DNA of 13,285 nucleotides from Sphingomonas sp. CCH21-G11 (GTDB lineage Bacteria > Pseudomonadota > Alphaproteobacteria > Sphingomonadales > Sphingomonadaceae): contig NZ_LSHX01000059.1 in the NCBI RefSeq assembly GCF_001555965.1, positions 1 through 13,285 of the forward strand, written 5' to 3'. Below the pieces are notes generated by a model that worked only from the letters and a program-made list of their open reading frames with translations, had not been told where the DNA came from and did no database searches. This document shows, one piece after another, positions 1-7,357 of this stretch. Each line of letters begins with the position of its first letter. The first letter of the stretch is position 1. The translations under genes were made by a program, and so were the position numbers.

Positions 1-362
1 CGGAAGTGGTCTGCACCCCGGGGCCGTACATCGTGTTCTTCGAATGGGACAAGTCGGACATCACGCCTGAGGCAGCCGGCATCCTCGACAACGCGGTGTC
101 GAACTATCAGTCGTGCGGCAATGCGCAGGTCATGCTGGCCGGCCACGCCGACAAGTCGGGTGCCGCGAGCTACAATGTCGGTCTGTCGCAGCGTCGCGCC
201 GATGCGACCCGCGCTTATCTGAGCTCGCGTGGCATCCCGGATGGCGTGATCACGACCGAAGCGTTCGGCGAAAGCCGTCCGCGCGTGGACACCGCCGATG
301 GCGTGCGTGAACTGCAGAACCGCCGGGTGGAAATCACCTACGGTCCGGGTTCGGGCATGTAA
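1..362 (+). CDS. OmpA family outer membrane protein, C-terminal part (5' end outside window)
   Basis: This is the 3' part of a gene whose beginning lies before the window; the reading frame is open from base 3 and the stop is TAA at 360-362. The 119 visible residues form an OmpA-like (MotB/Pal type) peptidoglycan-binding domain. It opens with FFEWDKSDITPEA, the usual 'F...F...S.ltpea' strand. GHADKSG follows, then YNVGLSQRRADATRAYL, matching the N-x-x-LS-x-x-RA pattern, and NRRVEI near the end. The D and R residues in these motifs normally bind the meso-diaminopimelate peptide of peptidoglycan. The usual architecture would be a signal peptide and an eight-strand barrel before this domain, but that part is not visible. 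The protein probably ties the outer membrane to the cell wall. A GTG at 6 is internal, not the start. Family call is firm; barrel architecture is inference. Confidence 0.93.
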   Translation, partial: EVVCTPGPYIVFFEWDKSDITPEAAGILDNAVSNYQSCGNAQVMLAGHADKSGAASYNVGLSQRRADATRAYLSSRGIPDGVITTEAFGESRPRVDTADGVRELQNRRVEITYGPGSGM

Positions 363-389
363 TCAATCCGCAAGGGTTGAAACGAATTG

Positions 390-418
390 GGGAGGTCGGG
401 AAACCGGCCTCCCTTTTT
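390..418 (+). terminator. Intrinsic terminator of the OmpA family gene
   Basis: A 10-bp stem, GGGAGGTCGG at 390-399 and CCGGCCTCCC at 404-413 with one G-T pair, closes on a GAAA tetraloop (400-403). It is followed at once by TTTTT (414-418). It lies 28 bases after the OmpA stop codon, the classical position for Rho-independent termination. Confidence 0.93.
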
Positions 419-485
419 CTTTCCGCCTCGCGACCGGCGTGATGTCCTTGCGCATGATGACTCTGCACGGAATCAACCTTCGTCT

Positions 486-571
486 CCCCGGTCTTGTGCC
501 GGGGTCCGCGGGGTGACACGCCACAACTGTCGAAGCTACGCGGCGCGGTGGACCCCGGCACGGGGCCGGGG
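486..571. repeat. Pair of inverted GC-rich palindromic repeats
   Basis: Two 22-bp arms, at 486-507 and 550-571, are inverted copies of each other with three mismatches and 42 bases between them. Each arm is itself a partial palindrome (CCCCGG...CCGGGG). The element fills the space between the OmpA terminator and the end of the convergent minus-strand series. Arms of this kind are common as dispersed intergenic repeats in sphingomonad genomes, which I recall but cannot test here. Nothing else, coding or regulatory, is apparent in the rest of the 419-682 gap. Confidence 0.7.
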
Positions 572-682
572 TGGCGAGGAAGTCGTTAGAGCGCGCGTCG
601 ACCTAACTTCATCACGCCCTAGGTGGACGACCCCGCGCGCCGCGTCTTGCCGGGCTGAGTGATCTCACCCGCACATGAATGA

Positions 683-1054
683 TCAGGACTCGCTCACCTC
701 CGTCGGGTAAGGCCTGGCGAGTTTGATGCGGCCGAACCACCGGTCGCCGCTATCGACCTCGATCCCCTCCGGCGTCTCGTGCCGATGCGGCGGCGTGAGG
801 AAATACCTCGCCGCGATGCGTGCGCCCAGCATCTTGAGCAACACGATGTCGCCGTCGATCCCCGTGACGACAGCGGCGCGATTGTCCTTCGCCAGCGCTA
901 CCGAATGCGCGGCGAAACCGGCCACCGCCTGCTCGGCCACCCGCATCGCAGCCGCTTCGTCGAGTGGATCGGGAATGCCAAGGCGCAAACCCCTCGCCAT
1001 CGCCGCAAGCATCAGGATGGCGGCGAGCGAGCCGAGCAGCAGCGCGGCGTCCAT
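683..1054 (-). CDS. Membrane-anchored hypothetical protein, 123 aa
   Basis: I do not recognise a named family. The start is taken at ATG 1054 because this A overlaps the TGA of the preceding gene (TGATG) and GAGG stands 3 bases upstream; a longer frame back to 1204 lies wholly inside the neighbouring gene. Residues 3-21 form one hydrophobic segment (AALLLGSLAAILMLAAMAR) that should anchor the protein in the inner membrane or act as an uncleaved signal. The remaining roughly 100 residues are soluble and hold a block VAGFAAHSVALAKDNRAAVV followed by GDIVLLKMLGARIAARYF. It is the last gene of the tightly packed recQ series, so it is probably expressed with the sulfurtransferase-like protein before it. 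Function unknown. Confidence 0.82.
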   Translation of the reverse strand: MDAALLLGSLAAILMLAAMARGLRLGIPDPLDEAAAMRVAEQAVAGFAAHSVALAKDNRAAVVTGIDGDIVLLKMLGARIAARYFLTPPHRHETPEGIEVDSGDRWFGRIKLARPYPTEVSES

Positions 1055-1482
1055 CAACCTCGCGCAAGCTGATCGAGCAGCGGCTGTATGGGCGACAGGT
1101 CGTAGCCGGCCGCCGCAGCCAGATCGATGATCTCGGCGACCGGCGTGCCCTCGCGCGCGGCCGCCAGCCCCCAGAGATAGCAAGAGCGCGTGCCCGACCG
1201 GCAAAAGGCGAGTACCGGTCCATCGGCCTCCGCGCGGACGGCGATCATCGCCTCGACCTGCGGCAGCGAAAAGCCGGCATGCGTCACCGGGATCGCATGA
1301 TAGCGCAGTCCCGCGGCCTCCGCGGCCGCGCGGATCGCGGCGGCATCGGGCTGACCCGGCTCCTCATCGTCCGGCCGGTTGTTGACGATGGCGCGGTAAC
1401 CGAGCGCGGCGATCTGCACCAGATCGCCGACCTGCACCTGCGGCGCGACGGCTATCATAGGGTCGATCGGTCGGATCTGCAT
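1054..1482 (-). CDS. DUF442 / TIGR01244 family sulfurtransferase- or phosphatase-like protein
   Basis: A 142-residue protein with the hallmarks of the DUF442 (beta-lactamase-hydrolase-like N-domain) family: an NNRPDDEEPGQPD segment at residues 34-46 and an active-site loop CRSGTRS at 94-100, with Cys94 as the likely nucleophile. The loop puts arginine five residues after the cysteine, a six-residue rhodanese-size loop, one shorter than the CX5R loop of protein tyrosine phosphatases. Sulfur transfer or persulfide handling is therefore more likely than phosphatase action; the true substrate is unknown. Related modules occur in sulfide-responsive operons such as that of BigR/Blh. Its ATG directly follows the upstream TGA (TGAATG), with GAGG at 1488-1491, five bases before the start. 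Its own stop overlaps the next start, so it sits inside a coupled four-gene unit with recQ. Confidence 0.87.
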   Translation of the reverse strand: MQIRPIDPMIAVAPQVQVGDLVQIAALGYRAIVNNRPDDEEPGQPDAAAIRAAAEAAGLRYHAIPVTHAGFSLPQVEAMIAVRAEADGPVLAFCRSGTRSCYLWGLAAAREGTPVAEIIDLAAAAGYDLSPIQPLLDQLARG

Positions 1483-1734
1483 TCAATCCTCGAGAGCATG
1501 TTCGGCGAGCACGGCCTGAACCGTCGCGCTGCGCCGATACTTGAGTTCCAGACGCGCCCGTTTGCGCGCCAGACCTCTGCAACTCTGCGCGATCTTGCGC
1601 TCAAGTTCGCGGGCACGCGCGGCATCATAGGGCTCTTCGCCCCGAAAATGCGCGCAGCTCTCATGTTGCTCGACGAAACGGGTCACGTCGCGCGGCAACG
1701 GGTCCAGCGGGATCGCGAGCCAGAACGGAATCAT
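1483..1734 (-). CDS. Small conserved-type hypothetical protein, 83 aa
   Basis: The start codon overlaps the recQ stop as ATGA (1731-1734) and the stop abuts the next start, so it is almost certainly a real, translationally coupled gene. No membrane segment or signal peptide is apparent beyond a mildly hydrophobic start (IPFWLAIPL). The body is highly charged and mostly helical in character (ARARELERKIAQSCRGLARKRARLELKYRR, residues 38-68). It carries two cysteines (27 and 52) and a CAHFRGEEPYD block at 27-37 that I recall in small uncharacterised proteobacterial proteins. The basic helix could bind nucleic acid or a partner, which is guesswork. Function unknown. Confidence 0.82.
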   Translation of the reverse strand: MIPFWLAIPLDPLPRDVTRFVEQHESCAHFRGEEPYDAARARELERKIAQSCRGLARKRARLELKYRRSATVQAVLAEHALED

Positions 1735-3500
1735 GCGCCGGTGCGTATCACGTCGAGAAATGCCTGGCCATAAGCGTCGAGCTTGCGCGCGCCGACGCCA
1801 CTGATCCGCCCCATCTCGGCCAGCGAGGCGGGCTTCTGCAACGCCATATCGCGCAGCACCGAATCGTGGAAGATGACATAGGGGGGCAGGGCGGCAGCCG
1901 CGGCGAGCTCGCGACGCTTGCTGCGCAGCGCCTCATAGAGCGGGTTGCCGACGGGCGCGGCGATTGCCCCGGCGCGGCCGCGGTCGGCGCGCAGGCGCTT
2001 GGGCGGAACGATGATCGCGACCTCGGCCTCGCCCTTCAGGATTGCGCGCGCGTCGCCCGCCAGCATCAGCCCGCCATGTTCGTTGGCGACCAGGCTGCCG
2101 CGGGCCTGCAATGCGCGCGCCACCGGCCGCAGCAGCGACGCCTCCGCGCCGTCGACGATGCCATGCACCGACAGGCGGTCGTGGCCCAGCCGCTCGATAC
2201 GTTCATCGCGGCCGCCGACCAGCACCTTTTCGAGATGGCCGATGCCGAAGCTCTGTCCGGTGCGATAGGCCGCGGATAACAGCTTGCGCGCAAGCTCGGT
2301 CGCGTCGCGAACCGTCGGCGGGTTGAGGCAATGGTCGCAATTGCCGCACCGTTCGGGCGGGTCCTCGCCGAAATGCCTCAGCAACACGGCGCGTCGGCAT
2401 CCCGGCGTTTCGACCAGCGTCACCAGCGCATCGAGGCGCGCGCGCTCGCCTGGGTGGCGTGCGGGTTCGACCTCGGCAATGCGCTGGCGCGCGCGGACGA
2501 AATCCTCCGCGCCCCATAACAGATGCGCGATCGCGGGATCGCCGTCCCGCCCGGCGCGGCCGGTTTCCTGATAATAGGATTCGATCGACTTGGGCAGCGC
2601 GGCGTGGATGACGAAGCGGACGTCGGGCTTGTCGATCCCCATGCCGAACGCGACGGTCGCGACGATGATCATGTCTTCGGATGCGACGAACGCCGACTGG
2701 TTGGACGCGCGCACCGCCGGTTCGAGCCCGGCATGATAGGGCAGCACCGGCCGCCCGGTCAGCGCCGCGATCTGGCCCGCGAGCTTTTCCACCCCGTTGC
2801 GCGTCGGGGCGTAGACAATGCCGGGGCCCTCGGTCGCGCGGACGATCTCGGCGATCTGGCGCGCCGCGGAATCGCGCGGCGAGATCGCATAATGGATGTT
2901 GGGTCGGTCGAACCCGGCCACGATCAACCCGTCGGCACCGATGCCGAGCTGGTCGAGGATGTCGGCGCGCGTATGCCGGTCCGCAGTGGCGGTCAGCGCC
3001 AGCCGCGGCACGTCGGGGAATGCATCCATCAGCGGGCGGAGCAGCCGGTAGTCGGGGCGGAAATCATGCCCCCATTCGCTGACGCAATGCGCCTCGTCGA
3101 TCGCGAACAGGCTGAGCGGTGATTGATTGAGCAACTGACGAAAGCCGTCGCCCGACGCGCGCTCGGGCGCGACATAGAGCAGGTCGAGCGCGCCCGCGCG
3201 GAAGCGGTCGATCGTCTCCGCACGGTTGGTGTCGACCGATGTCAGCGCGGCCGCACGGATACCCAGCGCCTGCGCGGCACGGAGCTGGTCGTGCATCAGC
3301 GCGATCAGCGGCGAGATCACCACGCACGTTCCGGGCAGCATCACCGCCGGCAGCTGATAAGTGAGCGACTTGCCTGCCCCGGTCGGCATCACCGCCAGCG
3401 TCCGTACGCCCGCCAGCACGCGATCGATCACCTGCGCCTGCACGCCGCGAAACGCGCTGAAGCCGAAGGTCGATTGAAGGACGCGCAACGGATCGGACAT
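1731..3500 (-). CDS. recQ: ATP-dependent DNA helicase RecQ
   Basis: A 589-residue superfamily 2 helicase that unwinds DNA 3' to 5' in recombination and replication-fork repair. Visible in order: the aromatic start FGFSAFRGVQAQVI (residues 12-25); Walker A in MPTGAGKS (38-45); SPLIALMHDQ (63-72); the DEAH box (135-138) followed by CVSEWGHDFRPDY, the RecQ aromatic-rich loop; ALTATAD; the motif VI region QETGRAGRDGDP; the RecQ C-terminal zinc site, with cysteines in CRRAVLLRHFGE and CGNCDHC; and a C-terminal HRDC domain (about the last 75 residues, with ISGVGARKLDAYG). The ATG at 3500 is chosen because MSDPLRVLQ matches RecQ starts and gives family-typical length; the longer frame to 3644 would run into the next gene. 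No strong ribosome site is visible. The stop overlaps the 83-aa gene by four bases. Confidence 0.97.
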   Translation of the reverse strand: MSDPLRVLQSTFGFSAFRGVQAQVIDRVLAGVRTLAVMPTGAGKSLTYQLPAVMLPGTCVVISPLIALMHDQLRAAQALGIRAAALTSVDTNRAETIDRFRAGALDLLYVAPERASGDGFRQLLNQSPLSLFAIDEAHCVSEWGHDFRPDYRLLRPLMDAFPDVPRLALTATADRHTRADILDQLGIGADGLIVAGFDRPNIHYAISPRDSAARQIAEIVRATEGPGIVYAPTRNGVEKLAGQIAALTGRPVLPYHAGLEPAVRASNQSAFVASEDMIIVATVAFGMGIDKPDVRFVIHAALPKSIESYYQETGRAGRDGDPAIAHLLWGAEDFVRARQRIAEVEPARHPGERARLDALVTLVETPGCRRAVLLRHFGEDPPERCGNCDHCLNPPTVRDATELARKLLSAAYRTGQSFGIGHLEKVLVGGRDERIERLGHDRLSVHGIVDGAEASLLRPVARALQARGSLVANEHGGLMLAGDARAILKGEAEVAIIVPPKRLRADRGRAGAIAAPVGNPLYEALRSKRRELAAAAALPPYVIFHDSVLRDMALQKPASLAEMGRISGVGARKLDAYGQAFLDVIRTGA

Positions 3501-3591
3501 TGCCGTCGCTATCCCGCGCGCGCCCGGATGCGGCAACCCCCTTTCCCGGTCGCGCGCGCCACTTTGTTGTGGACGGCGCGATGCCGGGTGT

Positions 3592-4569
3592 TCAGCGCGT
3601 GGCCATGCGCGCCGCGACGCTCCGGACGAAGGCGGCGGTCTCATCCGGCCGGGTGACGGGCAGCATGTGCCCGCCCGCGATCAGCTCGACCGTCGCCCCG
3701 GGCAGCTGCCCGGCGGCTTCCTCGCCGTGATAGATCGCGTCGAGCACCGCGTCGTCGCGGCCATAGAGGATCGCGACCGGCACCCCGATCTCGGCATAGC
3801 GCGGAGCGAGCGCGGCCATCTCGTCATGCGCGATGCTCAGTTCGAACGCGCCGGCACGATAGCTTTGCGGGCGCAGCGCCAGCGCACCGCCGCCGCGCGT
3901 CGCGAAATCGGCCGGCACCGGATCGGGGGCAAAGATCGCCTGCGCGGTCGCCGGACCGGTAAAGGTGCCCGCCGGTACCGCGAGCGTCCACGAGATCAGG
4001 CCACGCAGCGCCGCCGGGGCGGTAAGTGCGCGAAACACCGATGGCGGCGTGTCCTGTGGCCGGGCGAGTGGCGCCACCAGCGCCAGCGCGCCCACCCGAT
4101 CCGGATGATGGACGGCCATCGCCAGCGCAACCGCACCGCCCAGCGAATGGCCCACGACCAACGGCCGCTCCAGACCCAGCGCACCGATCAGCACGGCGAT
4201 CATGCCGGCCTGCGCGACGATGCCGGGTCGCGTGCTGCCGGTCAGCGTCGAATGCCCCCAGCCGGGCCGGTCGACACAGATGACGCGATGGTCGCGCGCC
4301 AGCCGCCCGGTCAGCGAATGGGTGAAATTGCGCAGCTGGCCCATCAGACCGTGGATCATCACGATCGGCGGGCCGCTGCCCTGGTCGGTATAGTGCAGCC
4401 GCGCGCCGGCGACGTCGATGAACCGTCCGTCCGTCGGCACCAGCTGCGTCGCGGTGCGCGCCGCCAGTGCCGACCACAGCGCCAGCCCGCCGCCGACCAG
4501 CCCGACTCCGGCCAGTCCGGTCCAGGCGGCGGTGCTTGCGCCGCGCGTCGACGTTCGATCGTTGGTCAC
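3592..4569 (-). CDS. Alpha/beta fold hydrolase with N-terminal membrane anchor
   Basis: A 325-residue alpha/beta hydrolase. The catalytic triad is readable: nucleophile Ser142 in GHSLGG (140-145), acid probably Asp273 (or Asp272) in YGRDDAVLD, and base His301 in GGHMLP. The oxyanion-hole motif is MIHGLMG (71-77), and DRPGWGHS (100-107) is typical of the family. A hydrophobic stretch at residues 16-36 (WTGLAGVGLVGGGLALWSALA) should place the catalytic domain on the periplasmic side, tethered to the inner membrane. The start is GTG at 4569: AGGAGA (4576-4581) stands six bases upstream, and it lies 22 bases after the exporter's stop. A frame extending upstream to 4737 overlaps the exporter and is rejected. 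Substrate unknown (esterase, lipase and lactonase are all possible). Its closeness to the Atm1-like gene suggests co-transcription. Confidence 0.9.
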   Translation of the reverse strand: MTNDRTSTRGASTAAWTGLAGVGLVGGGLALWSALAARTATQLVPTDGRFIDVAGARLHYTDQGSGPPIVMIHGLMGQLRNFTHSLTGRLARDHRVICVDRPGWGHSTLTGSTRPGIVAQAGMIAVLIGALGLERPLVVGHSLGGAVALAMAVHHPDRVGALALVAPLARPQDTPPSVFRALTAPAALRGLISWTLAVPAGTFTGPATAQAIFAPDPVPADFATRGGGALALRPQSYRAGAFELSIAHDEMAALAPRYAEIGVPVAILYGRDDAVLDAIYHGEEAAGQLPGATVELIAGGHMLPVTRPDETAAFVRSVAARMATR

Positions 4570-4591
4570 TTCATCTCTCCTGGAATTGATC

Positions 4592-6418
4592 TCATTCGGC
4601 CGCCGCCAGCGCCTCCTCGCGCTCGGATGCCTGGCGGTTCCACATTTCGGCGTAGAGCCCGCCGCGCCGCAGCAGCTCGGCATGGGTCCCGCGCTCGGCG
4701 ATCCGGCCCTGGTCGAGCACGACGATCTGGTCGGCATTGACGATCGTCGACAGCCGGTGGGCGATGACGATGGTCGTGCGCCCGCGCTCGATCGCCTCCA
4801 GCGTATCCTGGATCTCGGCCTCGGTCCGGCTGTCGAGCGCGCTGGTCGCCTCGTCGAGGATCAGGATCGGCGGGTTCTTGAGCAGCGTGCGCGCGATCGC
4901 CACGCGCTGCTTTTCCCCGCCTGAAAGTTTCAGGCCGCGCTCGCCGACGCGCGTGTCGTACCCGTCGGTCAGGCTGGCGATGAAGTCGCCGATCGCGGCA
5001 CCGCGCGCCGCCGCCTCGACCTCGGCCTGATCCGCGCCCTCGCGGCCATAGGCGATGTTGTAACCGATCGTGTCGTTGAACAGCACGGTGTCCTGCGGCA
5101 CGATGCCGATCGCCTGGCGCAGCGACGTCTGGGTCACCCGCGCGATATCCTGTCCGTCGATCGTCACCCGCCCGCCGGTCAGGTCGTAAAAACGGAACAG
5201 GATGCGCGCGAGCGTCGACTTGCCCGCGCCTGACGGCCCGACCACCGCCAGCGTGCTGCCCGCCGGGACGACCAGGTCGATGCCCTTCAGGATCAGGCGG
5301 TCGGGATTATAGCCGAAGGTCACCTGCTCGAACCGCACCTCGCCACTCGACACGCACAAGTCGGGCGCGCCCGGCACGTCGACGATCTCGGCCGGCGCGT
5401 CCACCAGGTCGAACATCGCGCCCATGTCGATCACCCCCTGACGGATGGTGCGATAGACCCAGCCCAGCATGTCGAGCGGGCGGAACAGTTGGCTCAGCAG
5501 GGTCGAGACGAGCACCACGTCACCCGCGCTGAACCGGCCGGTCGACCAGCCCCAGGCGACCATCGCCATGCCGAAACCCAGCATCGCGTTGGTGATCACC
5601 GACTGGCCGATGTTCAGCCAGGCGAGCGAGTTTTCCGACTTGGTCGCCGCGCTGGCATAGGCGGTCATCGCGCGCTCGTAGCGCGCGGCCTCGCGGGCTT
5701 CGGCGTTGAAATACTTGACCGTTTCGAAATTGAGCAGCGAATCGACCGCATGCGCGACCGCGCCGGTGTCCAGGTCGTTCATCCGCTCGCGCAGCTTGGC
5801 GCGCCAGTCGGTCACCCAGCGGGTGAACGCGATGTAGAAGACCACCATTCCCATCGTCGGCACGACCAGCCACCAGCCGAAGCGCGATCCGAAGATCTGC
5901 AGCACCAGCCCGAGCTCGAGGATTGTCGGCGCGATGTTGAACAACAGGAAATACAGCATCGTGTCGATGCTCTTGGTGCCGCGCTCGACCACCTTGGTGA
6001 TTGCGCCGGTGCGCCGTTCCAGGTGAAAGCGCAGCGACAACTGGTGCAGGTGGCGGAACACGTTCGACGCCAGCCGCCGGGTCGCGTCCTGCCCGACGCG
6101 CTCGAACACCGCGTTGCGCAGATTGTCGAACATGACGGTGAACAGCCGGGCTGCGGCATAGCCGATCACCAGCAGCAGGACGAGCATCGCCGCCCCGCGA
6201 TCGTCGGTCGACATGCGGTCGACCGCGCCCTTCAGCGCGAACGGCGCGGCATAGACCTGGATCAGCTTCGAAATCACCACGAACACCAGCGCGCCGACGA
6301 TCCGCGCCTTCAGCGCCGGGGCGTCCCGCGGCCACAGATAGGGCAGGAAGCGGCGCATCGTCGGGATCAGCGGCCGTTCGCGGGCGGCGTCGGCGGAGCT
6401 GGCGGTATCGGGCGGCAT
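4592..6418 (-). CDS. Atm1-type ABC exporter (permease fused to ATPase)
   Basis: A 608-residue half-transporter that would work as a homodimer in the inner membrane. The transmembrane domain covers roughly residues 30-330 and includes FDNLRNAVFERVGQDATR, RTGAITKVVERGTKSID and LLNFETVKYFNAEAREAARY, signatures of the Atm1/ABCB7/HMT1 branch. The nucleotide-binding domain has Walker A GPSGAGKS (394-401), signature LSGGEKQ (498-504), Walker B ILILDE (518-523), D-loop SALD (526-529) and the switch histidine in IAHRLST (His554). Length and many stretches match my recollection of Novosphingobium aromaticivorans Atm1, which exports glutathione derivatives and metal-glutathione conjugates. A role in heavy-metal or thiol homeostasis is therefore the best inference. 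The start is ATG 6418 (MPPDTASS), although the ribosome site before it is weak. It heads the minus-strand series and is divergent from a small plus-strand gene. Confidence 0.95.
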   Translation of the reverse strand: MPPDTASSADAARERPLIPTMRRFLPYLWPRDAPALKARIVGALVFVVISKLIQVYAAPFALKGAVDRMSTDDRGAAMLVLLLVIGYAAARLFTVMFDNLRNAVFERVGQDATRRLASNVFRHLHQLSLRFHLERRTGAITKVVERGTKSIDTMLYFLLFNIAPTILELGLVLQIFGSRFGWWLVVPTMGMVVFYIAFTRWVTDWRAKLRERMNDLDTGAVAHAVDSLLNFETVKYFNAEAREAARYERAMTAYASAATKSENSLAWLNIGQSVITNAMLGFGMAMVAWGWSTGRFSAGDVVLVSTLLSQLFRPLDMLGWVYRTIRQGVIDMGAMFDLVDAPAEIVDVPGAPDLCVSSGEVRFEQVTFGYNPDRLILKGIDLVVPAGSTLAVVGPSGAGKSTLARILFRFYDLTGGRVTIDGQDIARVTQTSLRQAIGIVPQDTVLFNDTIGYNIAYGREGADQAEVEAAARGAAIGDFIASLTDGYDTRVGERGLKLSGGEKQRVAIARTLLKNPPILILDEATSALDSRTEAEIQDTLEAIERGRTTIVIAHRLSTIVNADQIVVLDQGRIAERGTHAELLRRGGLYAEMWNRQASEREEALAAAE

Positions 6419-6548
6419 TGCGGCTAAAGGTGGGGGGAAAGGCCGCGAGTTGCAATGCGGTCTGTCCAGTCCCGGGTCGATCGGGCCGTCACGGCTTCGG
6501 AACCGTTCGGCCCATCAGGCATTGGTCGGGGTGAAGGGAGTGTCCGCA
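6419..6548. promoter_or_regulatory. Divergent intergenic region expected to hold promoters for both sides
   Basis: These 130 bases separate the Atm1-like exporter (minus strand) from the 77-aa protein gene (plus strand), so two outward promoters are expected from the layout. I could not identify convincing -35/-10 pairs or an operator palindrome. The one clear element is the ribosome-binding site AAGGGAG at 6534-6540, eight bases before the plus-strand ATG at 6549. Confidence 0.4.
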
Positions 6549-6782
6549 ATGGATCCGATCGTCTACATCCTCGCCGTCATGGGCTGTGCCGACGATGGCG
6601 CGCGGTGCCAGCAGGCGCGGATCGAGCCCGTGGTCTATCGGAGCATCGCGCAGTGCCAGGCGGCGATGCCCGCGGTGCTGCCGCGACACACCGACCTGGC
6701 CTATCCGATGCTCTCGGGCGCGTGCCAGCAGCGCTCCGAACGCCAGGCGCAGATCGAGGTCGCGCGCGCCTCGCGCGGCTGA
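6549..6782 (+). CDS. Small four-cysteine hypothetical protein, 77 aa
   Basis: The start is ATG 6549, supported by AAGGGAG eight bases upstream; an open frame back to 6450 lacks such a site. The protein begins MDPIVYILAVMGC, a short mildly hydrophobic stretch with no clear signal peptidase site. It has four cysteines at residues 13, 20, 36 and 59, suggesting two disulfides or a metal site. The spacing and the phrases CQQARIEPVVY, QCQAAMPAVL and GACQ resemble a family of small uncharacterised sphingomonad proteins that I recall only loosely. Divergence from the Atm1-like thiol/metal exporter invites a link with redox or metal handling, but this is inference from position alone. Function unknown. 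Confidence 0.75.
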   Translation: MDPIVYILAVMGCADDGARCQQARIEPVVYRSIAQCQAAMPAVLPRHTDLAYPMLSGACQQRSERQAQIEVARASRG

Positions 6783-6858
6783 TCGGCGCGGCGGGTCTGC
6801 GCTTGCCCACCGCTTGATTTTGCGGGATGCTGCCCCGGTCGGCTGAGCGGGGGACGGC

Positions 6859-7251
6859 ATGGCACGCAGGATCATCGGGACGATCATCGGCATCCTGGTT
6901 TTCGGACTGGCGACGACGCTGGTCCAGTTGCTTGGCCACATGCTCTACCCGCCGCCGCCGGGCGTCGACATGCGCAACGCCGCCGAAGTCGCGCGGATCG
7001 CGGCATCGATTCCGGTCCCGGCAAAGCTGATCGTGCTGCTGGCCTATCTGGTGGGCGGCGCGGCGGGCGCGTTCGCCGCGCTCAGGCTGTCGCGCTGGTC
7101 GCCATCGGCGTGGATCGTGCTCGCGCTGGCATGGGCCGGCAATGTGCTCAACCTGATGGCGATCCCGCATCCCTTGTGGATGGCGGTCGGGTCCTTCATT
7201 GCGCCGCTGATCGGGGTTCTCCTGGCGCAGCGGCTGGCGCGCACCGGCTAG
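6859..7251 (+). CDS. Small integral membrane protein with four predicted helices, 130 aa
   Basis: Starts at ATG 6859 with GGGGGA at 6849-6854, four bases upstream. Four hydrophobic segments are plain: residues 5-29, 55-77, 82-101 and 104-125. A proline-rich periplasmic-type loop (YPPPPGVD) and a short helix follow the first. The positive-inside rule (MARR at the start, QRLAR at the end) puts both termini in the cytoplasm. No catalytic motif is visible and I do not recognise a named family. It lies 76 bases after the 77-aa gene on the same strand and could be co-transcribed. Its stop is followed immediately by the double-hairpin element at 7252-7350. Confidence 0.83.
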   Translation: MARRIIGTIIGILVFGLATTLVQLLGHMLYPPPPGVDMRNAAEVARIAASIPVPAKLIVLLAYLVGGAAGAFAALRLSRWSPSAWIVLALAWAGNVLNLMAIPHPLWMAVGSFIAPLIGVLLAQRLARTG

Positions 7252-7350
7252 CGCATTTCAAGTCAGGTGGAATCATCTGACGACTCGGAAAATGCGTTAA
7301 CAGAACAACTTAGAGCGCTCGATCCGATACAATCGGATCGGGAACCGCTC
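7252..7350. repeat. Double-hairpin intergenic element between convergent genes
   Basis: Two adjacent stem-loops fill the space between the membrane protein stop and crtB. In hairpin A, GTCAGGTG (7262-7269) pairs with CATCTGAC (7274-7281) around GAAT, enclosed by CGCATTT (7252-7258) and AAATGCG (7290-7296). In hairpin B, CGATCCGAT (7320-7328) pairs perfectly with ATCGGATCG (7332-7340), flanked by GAGCG (7313-7317) and CGCTC (7346-7350). On the minus strand hairpin B is followed by TAAGTTGTTCTGTT, so it may end crtB transcription. The sequence GACTCGGAAAATGCG is familiar to me from intergenic regions of other alphaproteobacteria, so a dispersed repeat is likely but untested. Confidence 0.72.
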
Positions 7351-7357
7351 TTGGTGG

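Noticed and set aside
964..1773. Long plus-strand open frame (269 codons) opposite the DUF442 and neighbouring genes
   Set aside because: Arginine-rich, low-complexity translation typical of antisense frames in high-GC DNA; the minus-strand genes beneath it have clear family motifs and coupled starts.
3501..3644. N-terminal extension of RecQ
   Set aside because: The added residues are arginine/proline-rich and overlap the hydrolase gene; ATG 3500 matches normal RecQ starts.
3667..4740. Plus-strand open frame of 357 codons opposite the hydrolase
   Set aside because: Antisense shadow of a well-supported alpha/beta hydrolase gene; composition dominated by R, Q, G and P with no recognisable domain.
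5489..6427. Plus-strand open frame of 312 codons opposite the ABC exporter
   Set aside because: Antisense shadow; the exporter has every expected ATPase motif and the opposing translation has none.
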